DNA from: Anoxynatronum sibiricum
Lineage (GTDB): Bacteria; Bacillota; Clostridia; Peptostreptococcales; Tindalliaceae
Reading direction: 5' to 3'
NCBI RefSeq assembly: GCF_039414295.1
Contig: NZ_JBCITM010000013.1
Span: 37,505 to 101,504, forward strand
DNA length: 64,000 nt
The translations under genes and the position numbers were made by a program. Shown here one piece after another: positions 1 to 9,068 of this stretch. The notes beneath the pieces are model-generated. The model was not told where the DNA came from, made no database searches, and worked only from the letters and a program-made list of their open reading frames with translations. Numbering within the stretch: the first letter of the stretch is position 1; the number at the start of each line of letters is the position of its first letter.

Positions 1-87
1 AATACCAATGGCCGGACAAAGCACTGCTACGACAATTCCCGCCAGGAATGCCCGCTGCATAAAGCCATAGGTTAGTATTTCCGGCAT
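1..87 (-). CDS. znuB: Metal ABC transporter permease, 5' fragment (ZnuB-type)
   Basis: Only the first 29 codons are in the window; the rest lies beyond the left edge. The translation starts MPEILTYGFMQRAFLAG and runs straight into a hydrophobic segment, as in the ABC-3 family of zinc/manganese permeases. A good ribosome site (GGGAGG) lies just upstream of the start. It follows the ATPase gene after 75 bp in the order binding protein, ATPase, permease, which is a standard metal-uptake operon. The family name rests on this short N-terminus plus the context. Confidence 0.75.
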   Translation of the reverse strand, partial: MPEILTYGFMQRAFLAGIVVAVLCPAIGI

Positions 88-162
88 GGTTGAACCTCCC
101 TGTTGTTTACACAACCGTCTTTTTGTGGACTGATTGTTTATAATCTCGTGTTTCTGTTCAGG

Positions 163-906
163 TCAGTGATGATGGTGCATCATCCGGGTTTTTTCACCAT
201 ACATGTCTTCCAGATACTGCTCAGGTTTAAAGGTCGATGTGTCATGAACAAAAATCTGATTCCTCCCCATACAGGCGATTCGACTGGTTCGTTCACTGAC
301 CACACCGATGTCGTGGGAGACCATAATAAGGGTAATGCCCATATCCCGGTTCAGGATTTCCATCAGCTCATAAAACCGCTCCTGGGAATCCACATCCACT
401 CCCACCAGGGGTTCATCCATAAAAATGATGCAGGGGGAGCTTACCAGCGTTCGGGCAATAAACACCCGCTGTTGCTGTCCGCCGGAAAGCTGTCCGATCC
501 GCCGGTCTGCATAATCTGACAACCCCACAATATCCAGTGCTTCCCGTACCTTTTTGTCCAGCTTGGGCGTCATGCGCTTGAATAATCCCATCTGACTGAT
601 CAAATTGGCACTGATCATTTCATAAACAGTAGCAGGAAATCCCATATTGAATTCCCTGACATTTTGAGGAATGTAGCCAATGCGCCGCCACTCACGAAAC
701 TGATGCACTGGTTTCCCCAGCAGCATCACCTGCCCCTGTTCCGGTTTCAAAAGCCCCAGCATCAGCTTCAGCAACGTGCTTTTTGCAGATCCGTTGGGTC
801 CCACAATGCCCATGAAGTCTCCTTCTTGAATGGACAAATTGACATCCCGCAGCAGCGGGATGTCATCATACTGAAAGCTAAGATTTTCAAGACGCACCAT
901 TTCCAT
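163..906 (-). CDS. znuC: Metal ABC transporter ATP-binding protein (ZnuC-type)
   Basis: This is the 247-residue cytoplasmic ATPase that powers zinc or manganese uptake. Visible motifs are a Walker A GPNGSAKST at about residues 37-45, the ABC signature LSGGQQQRV near 139-147, Walker B IIFMDEP near 160-166 and the switch His in MVSHD near 195-199. The Walker A has Ala where the P-loop normally has the Gly before Lys. The C-terminus ends in HHHH, which may bind metal. The start lies 2 bp after the stop of the binding-protein gene, so the two are co-transcribed and probably translationally coupled. Zinc rather than manganese is inferred from the His-rich partner. Confidence 0.9.
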   Translation of the reverse strand: MEMVRLENLSFQYDDIPLLRDVNLSIQEGDFMGIVGPNGSAKSTLLKLMLGLLKPEQGQVMLLGKPVHQFREWRRIGYIPQNVREFNMGFPATVYEMISANLISQMGLFKRMTPKLDKKVREALDIVGLSDYADRRIGQLSGGQQQRVFIARTLVSSPCIIFMDEPLVGVDVDSQERFYELMEILNRDMGITLIMVSHDIGVVSERTSRIACMGRNQIFVHDTSTFKPEQYLEDMYGEKTRMMHHHH

Positions 907-908
907 GG

Positions 909-1988
<1,080 letters not shown>

Positions 1989-2007
1989 CACAATGACCTC
2001 CTTTAGT

Positions 2008-2022
2008 TGCAATTCACTTGCA
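2008..2022. promoter_or_regulatory. Candidate metal-regulator operator upstream of znuA
   Basis: The palindrome TGCAA-TTCAC-TTGCA sits 20 bp before the znuA start. The same TGCAA-N5-TTGCA pattern occurs at 4623-4637 upstream of the permease pair. A 5-5-5 palindrome shared by two probable metal loci suggests a Fur/Zur-like repressor, but no such regulator is encoded in the window and the regulator is unknown. Confidence 0.5.
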
Positions 2023-2124
2023 TCTAATACATTGATTCCCACTATTTTGTATTTCAAACAACACATGCAAAAAAAACCTGTATTATGTCTTGTATGAATA
2101 TCCAAAAAACAATTACCAATATTA

Positions 2125-2153
2125 TTGACATTTAAATATTTTAATACTAAAAT
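2125..2153 (+). promoter_or_regulatory. Promoter of the Rrf2 regulator gene
   Basis: A consensus -35 TTGACA (2125-2130) and -10 TAAAAT (2148-2153) are separated by 17 bp. The last 12 bp of the spacer form the operator described at 2136-2147. The AGGAGGG ribosome site follows at 2164-2170. Confidence 0.8.
2136..2147. promoter_or_regulatory. Candidate Rrf2 operator (autoregulation)
   Basis: ATATTTTAATAC is a TATT-N2-AATA palindrome that abuts the -10 box. It matches 10 of 12 bases of the element at 9046-9057, which occupies exactly the same position in the polyferredoxin promoter. Binding here would block RNA polymerase, so repression is inferred. Confidence 0.5.
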
Positions 2154-2173
2154 AGAATCAATCAGGAGGGATT

Positions 2174-2614
2174 ATGATGGCTGGAACTTTTCATTTGTCA
2201 GAGATGTTATCATTGGCATTGCACAGCATGGTGTATATCGCCACTTCAGAAAGTGAATATGTGAATGTCAAACAAATCGCTCAGGCAACCGGTGCTTCAG
2301 AGGCACATTTATCAAAAGTACTGCAGCGATTGGCGAAAGGGCGCATTCTCCGCTCTGTTCGTGGTCCTAAAGGTGGCTTTTCACTGGACCGAAGCCCTCA
2401 TGACATCAGTTTTTTAGAGATTTACGAAATGATTGAAGGGCCTGTTTCTCTGGAAGGATGTCCCAGCCATCGCCGGGAATGTCCCTTTGCCTACTGTATT
2501 TTCAGAGGAATGCCAGAAAAACTGAACAGTCAATTCATTGACTACCTGACCAACACCCACCTCAGTGAGTTTGTTGGTAATCGAAAACCAGGTAAAAATG
2601 GTGCAGCTCACTAG
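2174..2614 (+). CDS. Rrf2-family iron-sulfur transcriptional regulator (NsrR/IscR-like)
   Basis: This 146-residue protein has the Rrf2 winged helix (helix-turn-helix at about 33-60, then the wing RGPKGGFSL) and a C-terminal cysteine cluster C96-X6-C103-X4-C108, where NsrR and IscR bind a [2Fe-2S] or [4Fe-4S] cluster. It is followed after 206 bp by hcp, a gene controlled by the NO sensor NsrR in many bacteria, so a role in sensing nitric oxide or redox stress is likely. An AGGAGGG site supports the start; the ATG at 2177 is an equally placed alternative. Promoter and operator lie immediately upstream, divergent from the znu operon. Confidence 0.88.
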   Translation: MMAGTFHLSEMLSLALHSMVYIATSESEYVNVKQIAQATGASEAHLSKVLQRLAKGRILRSVRGPKGGFSLDRSPHDISFLEIYEMIEGPVSLEGCPSHRRECPFAYCIFRGMPEKLNSQFIDYLTNTHLSEFVGNRKPGKNGAAH

Positions 2615-2716
2615 TTACTCATCTTTATCAGAATCCATTTATTGCCAGCATCACCTGCGCTGTTTCAAAGGCATTGCAGCCCGCTTCGAATCAGCGTTTT
2701 CATTTGCTTTTATTTA

Positions 2717-2738
2717 AGTATTGTGGTACCATAATATT
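2717..2738. promoter_or_regulatory. 22-bp imperfect palindrome upstream of hcp
   Basis: The palindrome is centred on GGTACC and 18 of its 22 positions are symmetric. Its ends are TATT and AATA half sites like those in the two Rrf2-type operators, but 10 bp apart instead of 2. It is a candidate binding site for the upstream Rrf2 protein. No clear -35/-10 pair could be placed around it. Confidence 0.4.
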
Positions 2739-2740
2739 GT

Positions 2741-2773
2741 TTGAAAGGAGCAGGTATTTTACCGCTCTTTCAA
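2741..2773 (+). other. Leader hairpin upstream of hcp
   Basis: Arms TTGAAAG-g-AGC-a-GGTA and TACC-GCT-CTTTCAA can form a 14-bp stem with two single-base bulges and a TTT loop. There is no following T-run, so it is not a plain terminator. It could stabilise the mRNA or act as an operator. Confidence 0.5.
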
Positions 2774-2820
2774 TAACTGTTACCCCGTATTGATTCACTA
2801 TTAAAAGGAGGCGTATCAAA

Positions 2821-4467
2821 ATGAGTATGTTTTGCTATCAGTGTCAGGAAGCGGCCCGCAACAGCGGTTGCACCAAAGTGGGGATCTGTGGAAAACCCGC
2901 CGATGTGGCAAATCTCCAGGATCTGCTGATCTTTGTTACCAAAGGGATTTCGCTTTATCAGCAAGAGTTAAATCAACTGGGGCAAGGCGTTCCGGAAGCT
3001 GACCATTTTATGGTGGGCAGTCTGTTTGCCACCATTACCAATGCTAATTTTGACAAGCAGGTTTTTGTCAACCGCATTCAGGAGGGTCTGGCTTTGCGGG
3101 AAACCCTTAGCAATAAACTGGCTGCCGTCAGCCCTGCCACCTCTGTTCCAAATCGTGATGCAGCTGTCTGGACCGCTCACTCACTGGACGCTTTTGAAAC
3201 CAAAGCATCCACTGTTGGTGTACTGGCAACTGAAAATGAAGACGTTCGTTCTCTCCGGGAATTGATCACTTATGGCTTAAAGGGGTTGGCAGCGTATGTA
3301 CATCATGCGCAAAACCTATCACAGGAAAATCAGGAAATCACTGCTTTTATGCATCGTGCATTGACTCAGTTGACCAATGACAGCCTGTCGGCCGATGATC
3401 TGGTTGCTTTGACACTGGAAACTGGTAAATTTGGTGTTGATGGCATGTCTCTGCTGGATCAGGCAAATACCAGCGCTTATGGTCATCCGGAAATTACCAG
3501 TGTCAATATTGGCGTAGGCACCCGGCCAGGTATTCTCATCAGTGGTCATGACCTGAAAGATATGGAAGAGCTGCTGGAACAAACCGCCGGTACCGGTATT
3601 GATGTATACACCCACAGCGAAATGCTTCCTGCCAACTATTACCCTGCCTTTAAAAAATATGAGCATTTCATTGGAAACTATGGCGGCTCCTGGTGGCATC
3701 AGGATAAGGAGTTTGACGCTTTTAACGGACCTGTGCTGCTAACTTCCAACTGCCTGGTTCCCCCAAAAGACAGCTATAAAGACCGGGTATACACCACCAA
3801 CACTGCCGGATTTGAAGGTGTTGTTCATATTGCCGATCGTCCCGAAGGCGGCCAAAAAGATTTCACCGTCCTCATGGAACATGCAAAAAAATGCCAGCCT
3901 CCAACGGAACTGGAGACCGGAACCATTGTAGGCGGCTTTGCCCACCAACAGGTGCTGGCACTGGCGGACAAAGTGGTGGATGCTGTTAAAACGGGAGCCA
4001 TCAAGCAGTTCTTTGTCATGGCCGGCTGTGATGCCCGCATGAAATCACGTTCTTACTACACCGATTTTGCAGAAGCCCTTCCCCAGGATACTGTCATTCT
4101 CACCGCTGGATGCGCCAAGTTCCGCTACAACAAGTTACCCCTGGGAGATATTGGCGGCATTCCCCGGGTACTGGATGCCGGCCAGTGCAACGATTCCTAT
4201 TCTCTGGCAGTGATCGCCCTCAAGTTGAAAGAGGTGTTTGGTCTGGATGATATCAACGACCTTCCCATCTCTTACAACATTGCCTGGTATGAGCAAAAAG
4301 CTGTTATTGTACTGCTGGCACTTTTGTATCTGGGCGTGAAAAACATACACCTGGGGCCCACACTGCCTGCGTTCCTGTCGCCCAATGTGGCCAAAGTCCT
4401 GGTGGACAACTTCGGCATTGCCGGAATCCAGTCTGTGGAAGAAGACATCCAGCTGTTTCTCTCTTAA
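2821..4467 (+). CDS. hcp: Hydroxylamine reductase / hybrid cluster protein
   Basis: The 548-residue protein is a full-length Hcp. The N-terminal cluster motif C5-X2-C8-X8-C17-X5-C23 binds a [4Fe-4S] cluster. The region from about residue 240 carries the hybrid-cluster ligands, including SGHD, a Glu/Cys segment (TSNCLVPP), and the late motif AGCAKFRYN with downstream GQCNDSYS. Hcp reduces hydroxylamine in vitro and is thought to act on nitric oxide and protein S-nitrosylation in the cell. An AAAAGGAGG site precedes the start. The gene follows an Rrf2 regulator and ends at a strong terminator, so it is probably a single-gene unit under that regulator. Confidence 0.96.
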   Translation: MSMFCYQCQEAARNSGCTKVGICGKPADVANLQDLLIFVTKGISLYQQELNQLGQGVPEADHFMVGSLFATITNANFDKQVFVNRIQEGLALRETLSNKLAAVSPATSVPNRDAAVWTAHSLDAFETKASTVGVLATENEDVRSLRELITYGLKGLAAYVHHAQNLSQENQEITAFMHRALTQLTNDSLSADDLVALTLETGKFGVDGMSLLDQANTSAYGHPEITSVNIGVGTRPGILISGHDLKDMEELLEQTAGTGIDVYTHSEMLPANYYPAFKKYEHFIGNYGGSWWHQDKEFDAFNGPVLLTSNCLVPPKDSYKDRVYTTNTAGFEGVVHIADRPEGGQKDFTVLMEHAKKCQPPTELETGTIVGGFAHQQVLALADKVVDAVKTGAIKQFFVMAGCDARMKSRSYYTDFAEALPQDTVILTAGCAKFRYNKLPLGDIGGIPRVLDAGQCNDSYSLAVIALKLKEVFGLDDINDLPISYNIAWYEQKAVIVLLALLYLGVKNIHLGPTLPAFLSPNVAKVLVDNFGIAGIQSVEEDIQLFLS

Positions 4468-4492
4468 TCTCCATGCGCCCTAAAAGATTGTC

Positions 4493-4526
4493 AAAAAGCT
4501 GCACGCGACTCTGTGTGCAGCTTTTT
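4493..4526 (+). terminator. Rho-independent terminator after hcp
   Basis: A 12-bp perfect stem (AAAAAGCTGCAC with GTGCAGCTTTTT) and a T-run lie 26 bp after the hcp stop. Confidence 0.9.
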
Positions 4527-4621
4527 CATTTTTAAGAGGTCGGCAACCGCACTGAAAAAGTCACCGATCTTTCAGCTATATGTCTATTGGGGAAAAATTG
4601 AGATATTCTTGCCTGTTCTAT

Positions 4622-4650
4622 ATGCAAACGGATTGCATGTGTAGTATAAT
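4622..4650 (+). promoter_or_regulatory. Operator and -10 box of the permease pair
   Basis: The palindrome ATGCAA-ACGGA-TTGCAT (4622-4638) covers the -35 region, and a perfect -10 TATAAT lies at 4645-4650. The core TGCAA-N5-TTGCA is the same as at the znu operon. The overlap with the -35 region fits repression. Confidence 0.5.
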
Positions 4651-4707
4651 GAGCAACAGAATAGATTTATCTTCATCAATCAATCTCTTGCGCAAAGGAT
4701 GATGCAT

Positions 4708-5916
4708 ATGACAACCAGCACACTGGCTGGTCGCCGTGACAGTCGCAGCCTTATTATCACTCTGGCGATTCTGGCAATGGTTTTACTGATTTGGGCAGTG
4801 GTGCAGTCCGGGAGTGATCCCTTTCTGGTACAGCGTTCAACCCTTGAAAACTTCAGCACGATTTTTATCAGTATTGTACTGGAAGCTTTCCCCTTTGTTC
4901 TTTTCGGGGTGTTTGTCTCCTCACTGATTCAAATCTTTGTCACTGAAGACATGCTGGTCCGCTGGATTCCACCACAAAAGCTGCCCGCCTTGCTGGCAGC
5001 CTCCCTAATGGGCCTTTTTTTCCCTATTTGCGAATGTGCCAATGTTCCTTTGACCCGCCGCCTCATTGCCAAGGGTGTCCCCCTTCATGTGGGAATCACT
5101 TTTCTCATGTCAGTGGCCATCATGAATCCGGTGGTCATGCTGTCCACTTATTATGCCTTCAACGGCCAGTGGCACATTGCCCTGTTAAGAGGTTTTCTGG
5201 GAATGCTGGGAGCCATCATCATCGGTTATGTGGTCAGCCTGATGAAGCATCCAGAAAAAATGCTGCGTTTAGGCGGAGAAACTGCCTCATGTGACTGCGG
5301 TCATGATCATGGCCACCTGCATGATCATGACACTCATGTTCACGGTGGCGCCTGTACCCATACACAGAGTACAGAACATGACTGTGGTCATACCCACGAA
5401 CCGTCTCACACCCATACCTCTCACAGTGAACCACTCTGTGGGTGTGATCATTCCCACGAGCCACCTGCTGCCGGCGGCGGCTTCAACGATCCGACACTGA
5501 ACCGTTTTTTCGGACATGTGACCAACATTATTCACCACACCAGTCTGGAACTTTATGCCGTGGGACGTTTTCTCATCATGGGCGCTTTTATCTCATCTTT
5601 TGTGCAGACCTTCCTGCCACGTAATCTGCTGATGACCATCGGGGAACGCCCGGTGGTTTCCATCCTGATTCTCATGGCCCTGGCTTATGGTCTTTCTCTC
5701 TGTTCAGAGGCGGATGCCTTTATCGCCAGAACCTTTGTAGGCCAGTTTACCTCCGGTGCGGTGGTGGCCTTTATGATCTATGGTCCCATGATTGATGTGA
5801 AGAACACGTTGATGCTGCTGGATGGTTTTCAAACCCGATTTGTGGTGCGCCTCATCGCCGTCACCACTGTTGTCTGTTTCTCGTTTGCGCTCCTCATTAA
5901 CCTTGTGGGATGGTAG
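4708..5916 (+). CDS. Permease of the UPF0718/YraQ type with His-rich loop
   Basis: This is a 402-residue membrane protein with about eight hydrophobic segments in two halves. The halves carry the paired family motifs FPICECANVP and GLSLCSEADAF, which place it among the YraQ/DUF318 permeases, a family of uncertain substrate. The two halves are joined by a cytoplasmic or external loop (about residues 190-255) that is very rich in His, Cys and Asp, which suggests metal binding. I prefer the ATG at 4708, 8 nt after AAAGGA; the ATG at 4699 is too close to the site. The next gene overlaps functionally as its usual partner. Metal transport is inferred from the loop and the shared operator. Confidence 0.8.
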   Translation: MTTSTLAGRRDSRSLIITLAILAMVLLIWAVVQSGSDPFLVQRSTLENFSTIFISIVLEAFPFVLFGVFVSSLIQIFVTEDMLVRWIPPQKLPALLAASLMGLFFPICECANVPLTRRLIAKGVPLHVGITFLMSVAIMNPVVMLSTYYAFNGQWHIALLRGFLGMLGAIIIGYVVSLMKHPEKMLRLGGETASCDCGHDHGHLHDHDTHVHGGACTHTQSTEHDCGHTHEPSHTHTSHSEPLCGCDHSHEPPAAGGGFNDPTLNRFFGHVTNIIHHTSLELYAVGRFLIMGAFISSFVQTFLPRNLLMTIGERPVVSILILMALAYGLSLCSEADAFIARTFVGQFTSGAVVAFMIYGPMIDVKNTLMLLDGFQTRFVVRLIAVTTVVCFSFALLINLVGW

Positions 5917-5924
5917 GTGAACAT

Positions 5925-6704
5925 ATGAAAAAAATCAATTGGAACGAATGCTGCTGGTTTCTGATCTTGCTTGGTTTCAGTGTGTATCTGTATCATTTGC
6001 TGTATTCCGGCGAAATTCTGTACTTTGTGCACCCCAGAAGTGTTAAGTTTACCACTTTGACCATGCTGGCTTTCTTTGTCCTCACCATCTTTCAGGTGAA
6101 GCGGCTCTCAGACACTTCCCGGCGACCTGTCAAGTGGGGTTACTTGCTGTTCCTGCTGCCTCTCCTGACAGGTGCACTGGTGGCTCCCAAAGGAATCACC
6201 GAAGAAATTGCCGTAACCAGAGGTATTACCGTTGCCGCCCAGGATCGATCAGGGTTTTCGCTTTTTTCACCCGACACCAGCCGGCGCATCGATTATACAC
6301 GGGATGAGGTGCTGGAAATCGACGATGTGTTCTTTGATGATGCCCTCAACGAAATCCGCAATGATATACCCCGTTATATTGGTCAGAAAGTGTCACTTTA
6401 TGGGTTTGTTTTCCGCCAGGATCATTTTGATGAACAGACCCTTTTCATTTCCCGCCTCTTAATTGTCTGTTGTGCCGCCGACTCTCTCATAACAGGTATT
6501 TTGGCAGATTATGAAGGTGCAGATGCCTTTGAAGACTATACGTGGGTCCAGGTCACCGGTGTCATTGATCAAACTACGTATTATGACCCCTGGGTGGATA
6601 AAACCTACGAAGCTCCTGTGGTTCGGGTGGAAACCATTGAGCTTCGGGAAAAACCCGATGTCCCTTACGTCTATCCCCGCAACTATTCCGGCCCGGAACA
6701 TTAG
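5925..6704 (+). CDS. TIGR03943/DUF1980-type membrane protein, permease partner
   Basis: The protein has 259 residues. Two N-terminal hydrophobic segments are followed, after a third near 60-75, by an extracytoplasmic domain that contains the family motif LLIVCCAADSLITGI. Members of this family are nearly always encoded next to a YraQ-type permease, as here (8 bp after its stop), and are thought to form a complex with it. I use the ATG at 5925, preceded by TAGGTGA; the ATG at 5910 overlaps the permease gene and lacks a site. Its two adjacent Cys could bind metal. The transcription unit ends facing the convergent EAL gene, only 7 bp away. Confidence 0.8.
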   Translation: MKKINWNECCWFLILLGFSVYLYHLLYSGEILYFVHPRSVKFTTLTMLAFFVLTIFQVKRLSDTSRRPVKWGYLLFLLPLLTGALVAPKGITEEIAVTRGITVAAQDRSGFSLFSPDTSRRIDYTRDEVLEIDDVFFDDALNEIRNDIPRYIGQKVSLYGFVFRQDHFDEQTLFISRLLIVCCAADSLITGILADYEGADAFEDYTWVQVTGVIDQTTYYDPWVDKTYEAPVVRVETIELREKPDVPYVYPRNYSGPEH

Positions 6705-6711
6705 GATGGAG

Positions 6712-7923
6712 TTAGTCTGAATCAGGCGAAGCAGTCACTTGGCTTTCCCAACGGATTGCTTCAACGTACAGTTTCATCATATGTGCCATGGTAATGCCTT
6801 TGTGACACTTTATATCAGGCGCTGCATTGCCTTTTTCAAACATGTCTATGCAGCGCAACCAATCACCCAGCACAGATCTTTTTCCCATCAGGGCCTCTTC
6901 CACTGGTTTTGCCAGAGGCAGTTCTTCCACCAGCTGTTCAAATGGTTTTGCCAGAATACAGTCCAGCAAAGAGAAAAGTCCTGTTAGAAAATAATTCAAT
7001 CTTTCGCTCGGAGAAGCCGTCTTCTGAGCCAGCAGTTCCATCATTCTTGCCCTGACAATACTCGTTCGGATCATTTCAGCATTCTCCGACATTTTTACTT
7101 CATTCAAGAGCATCAGATAAATCCATTTGCGTATTTCACCCAGCCCCATACGCACTAAGGCACCTTCCATGGAATCCACCCGATATCTGGCCCCAAACTG
7201 CATGGTATTCGCCAATCTTAAAAATTTATAGGAGCTGGAAAGATCTTTTTCAATGATGGCTGCCATCTCATGATAGCTGGGTGTTTCATCATTTAACTTC
7301 TCCAGCACCTGAAGAAGCGACGTATTAAAAGGAGCAATCTCTCTGCCTCTAAGCATAACAGGCTTGCTGAAAAAATACCCCTGAAAATAATGATACCCCA
7401 AGGAAGCGGCATGTTCAAACTCTGCCCGGGTCTCTACCCGTTCCACCAGCATTTTTTTTCCTGAAAACAAGGTTGCCAGTTGACGGTGTCCCGATTCAGA
7501 ATAAGCATTATATTCCACTTTAATGATATCGGCCAGTTCCATAAGTGACCAATAATCTTCTCTAAGAACAAAATCATCCAATGCCAGAAGGTACCCTTTT
7601 TCCTTTAGCTCCCGACAAGCTTCCACCACTGTTTCATCCGGGTCCACCCGCTCAAGCACTTCAATGACCACCTGATCAGCTGGCAGCAGCAACGGAATAC
7701 GCTGAACTAGTAACTCCTTTGAAAAGTTAATAAAAGCCCTTTTCCCGCTGATAATATCGTTTAAATCCATCACCAGAAAAGCATGATTAATCAGATTCGC
7801 AGTTGATTCAGTATCATCTGTTCCTTGGTAAAAGTTTTCTTCCGTGCGCCGATAAAGCAGCTCATAGGCAAACAGTTCCTGCTTACCATCAAAAATGGGT
7901 TGTCTGGCAGCGTATACATTCAT
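6712..7923 (-). CDS. EAL-HDOD signalling protein (YuxH type), EAL part degenerate
   Basis: In this 403-residue protein an N-terminal EAL-like domain (about 1-200) starts with YAARQPIFDGK and a C-terminal HDOD domain (about 205-400) includes LRLANTM. The EAL core reads YELLYR in place of the catalytic E-x-L motif context, KVE in place of KVD, and LALDDF is retained, so c-di-GMP hydrolysis is doubtful. YuxH-like proteins of this architecture are found in several phyla as c-di-GMP-responsive or enzymatically silent regulators. The start at 7923 has GGAGG at ideal spacing. It stands alone between convergent neighbours. Confidence 0.85.
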   Translation of the reverse strand: MNVYAARQPIFDGKQELFAYELLYRRTEENFYQGTDDTESTANLINHAFLVMDLNDIISGKRAFINFSKELLVQRIPLLLPADQVVIEVLERVDPDETVVEACRELKEKGYLLALDDFVLREDYWSLMELADIIKVEYNAYSESGHRQLATLFSGKKMLVERVETRAEFEHAASLGYHYFQGYFFSKPVMLRGREIAPFNTSLLQVLEKLNDETPSYHEMAAIIEKDLSSSYKFLRLANTMQFGARYRVDSMEGALVRMGLGEIRKWIYLMLLNEVKMSENAEMIRTSIVRARMMELLAQKTASPSERLNYFLTGLFSLLDCILAKPFEQLVEELPLAKPVEEALMGKRSVLGDWLRCIDMFEKGNAAPDIKCHKGITMAHMMKLYVEAIRWESQVTASPDSD

Positions 7924-8172
7924 TGTAACTCCTCCATCCACACACTGTCATTATTCAACTTTATCACTTCAAAAGTGCTACACTTTTGTCATTTGCAGTC
8001 ATGATCAGTTTTTGTAATCATACCATAATAGAACTAGTTTAATCAGCCACACAGATAAAAACTGTCTGCGATGGGCTCTCGTTGATTGCTCAGAATAAAT
8101 AGTGATCGTCCAAAAATAAAGTCTTGCACAACAACTTATACCACAACTGATCTCTGCATCCATTTTCCCATA

Positions 8173-8220
8173 CAGCAAAAAGACCCTGGGGTCGCTGAGG
8201 CCCCAAGGGTCTTTTTGCTG
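8173..8220. terminator. Terminator between the polyferredoxin and EAL-HDOD genes
   Basis: The arms CAGCAAAAAGACCCT-GGGG and CCCC-AAGGGTCTTTTTGCTG form a long stem with T-rich flanks on both strands. It lies just after the stop of the leftward polyferredoxin gene. The rest of the stretch 7924-8234 shows nothing further. Confidence 0.85.
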
Positions 8221-8234
8221 TACAGCTTTTTCAT

Positions 8235-9008
8235 CTATCCCTGTAGCAGGGTGCCGTCGGTGCCGATGGTGACTTCTCTGTAAGGCACAATGACCTGAGC
8301 TGCCAACATGGCCTGACGAACAGCACTCACAATGCCACCACAGCATGGTACCTGCATGCGCGTTACGGTAATACTTCTCGGGTTGTTGAGCCGAAATATG
8401 TCCGTTAATTTTTCCTGATAATGCTGGTTATCATCCAGTTTGGGGCATCCAATGAGGGTGATTTTTCCTTTTATAAAGTCCCTGTGGAAATCTCCGTAGG
8501 CGTAGGCAGTGCAATCAGCCGCGATAAGAATATCTGCCCCCTGAAGATATGGCGCCTGGGGATGCACCAAATTCAACTGCACCGGCCACTGAGATAGTTC
8601 AGAGGGTGCCTGATGGTGATCAACCTGCACTTGCTCATGGTTTTCTTGGGAAGATGATGTTGTTGATGTGGCATGATCACGGCGTATGGCTTTTGCTGCC
8701 ATTCCGGGACATCCGCAGGGAGATCCCGGTGGTGCCACTTCTTTCACAGGGGCAGCTTCACGGGCTTCACGTTCGCTGATGCGCTGCATCACCAACGCTT
8801 CGTCATAGGGTGCCGCTTCCCTTTCAATCATCTTGATGGCACCTGTGGGACATTCGGGCAAACAGTCGCCCAGCCCATCACAATAAACGTCACTAATCAG
8901 GCGCGCTTTTCCGTCAACCATTTCGATGGCACCTTCATGACAGGCAGTAACACACAGTTTGCAGCCATTACACAGCGTCTCATTGATCTCAATAATTCTT
9001 CGATTCAT
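8235..9008 (-). CDS. 4Fe-4S polyferredoxin-type protein
   Basis: The 257-residue protein begins with two ferredoxin clusters: C13-X2-C16-X2-C19-X3-C23 and C43-X5-C49-X3-C53 followed by Pro. A variable linker (about 90-140) leads to a second domain with a PCCGG motif near the C-terminus and Cys in AADCTAYAYGDFH. Genes of this type often accompany hcp in anaerobes and may supply it with electrons. Here it is 3.8 kb from hcp but shares the Rrf2-type operator, which strengthens that link. The promoter is consensus (9040-9068). The linker is low-complexity and unusual in sequence. Confidence 0.85.
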   Translation of the reverse strand: MNRRIIEINETLCNGCKLCVTACHEGAIEMVDGKARLISDVYCDGLGDCLPECPTGAIKMIEREAAPYDEALVMQRISEREAREAAPVKEVAPPGSPCGCPGMAAKAIRRDHATSTTSSSQENHEQVQVDHHQAPSELSQWPVQLNLVHPQAPYLQGADILIAADCTAYAYGDFHRDFIKGKITLIGCPKLDDNQHYQEKLTDIFRLNNPRSITVTRMQVPCCGGIVSAVRQAMLAAQVIVPYREVTIGTDGTLLQG

Positions 9009-9039
9009 TGGATAACCTCCGTATTCACCATTTTCTATT

Positions 9040-9068
9040 ATTGTAGTATTTCAATACCTGTTTGTCAA
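9040..9068 (-). promoter_or_regulatory. Promoter of the polyferredoxin gene
   Basis: On the minus strand, -35 TTGACA (9063-9068) and -10 TACAAT (9040-9045) are separated by exactly 17 bp. The spacer ends in the palindrome described at 9046-9057. Confidence 0.8.
9046..9057. promoter_or_regulatory. Candidate Rrf2 operator in the polyferredoxin promoter
   Basis: GTATT-TC-AATAC is a perfect 5-2-5 palindrome flush against the -10 box. It has the same sequence pattern and the same position as the element in the Rrf2 gene's own promoter. Confidence 0.5.

Noticed and set aside
2787..2804. A third GTATT-N2-AATAC operator with -10 box directly before hcp
   Set aside because: GTATTGATTCAC matches only 9 of 12 bases, there is no -35, and transcription from it would begin inside the hcp ribosome site.
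8005..8346. A 113-codon minus-strand ORF between the EAL-HDOD and polyferredoxin genes
   Set aside because: It runs through a strong terminator and into the polyferredoxin coding region in another frame.
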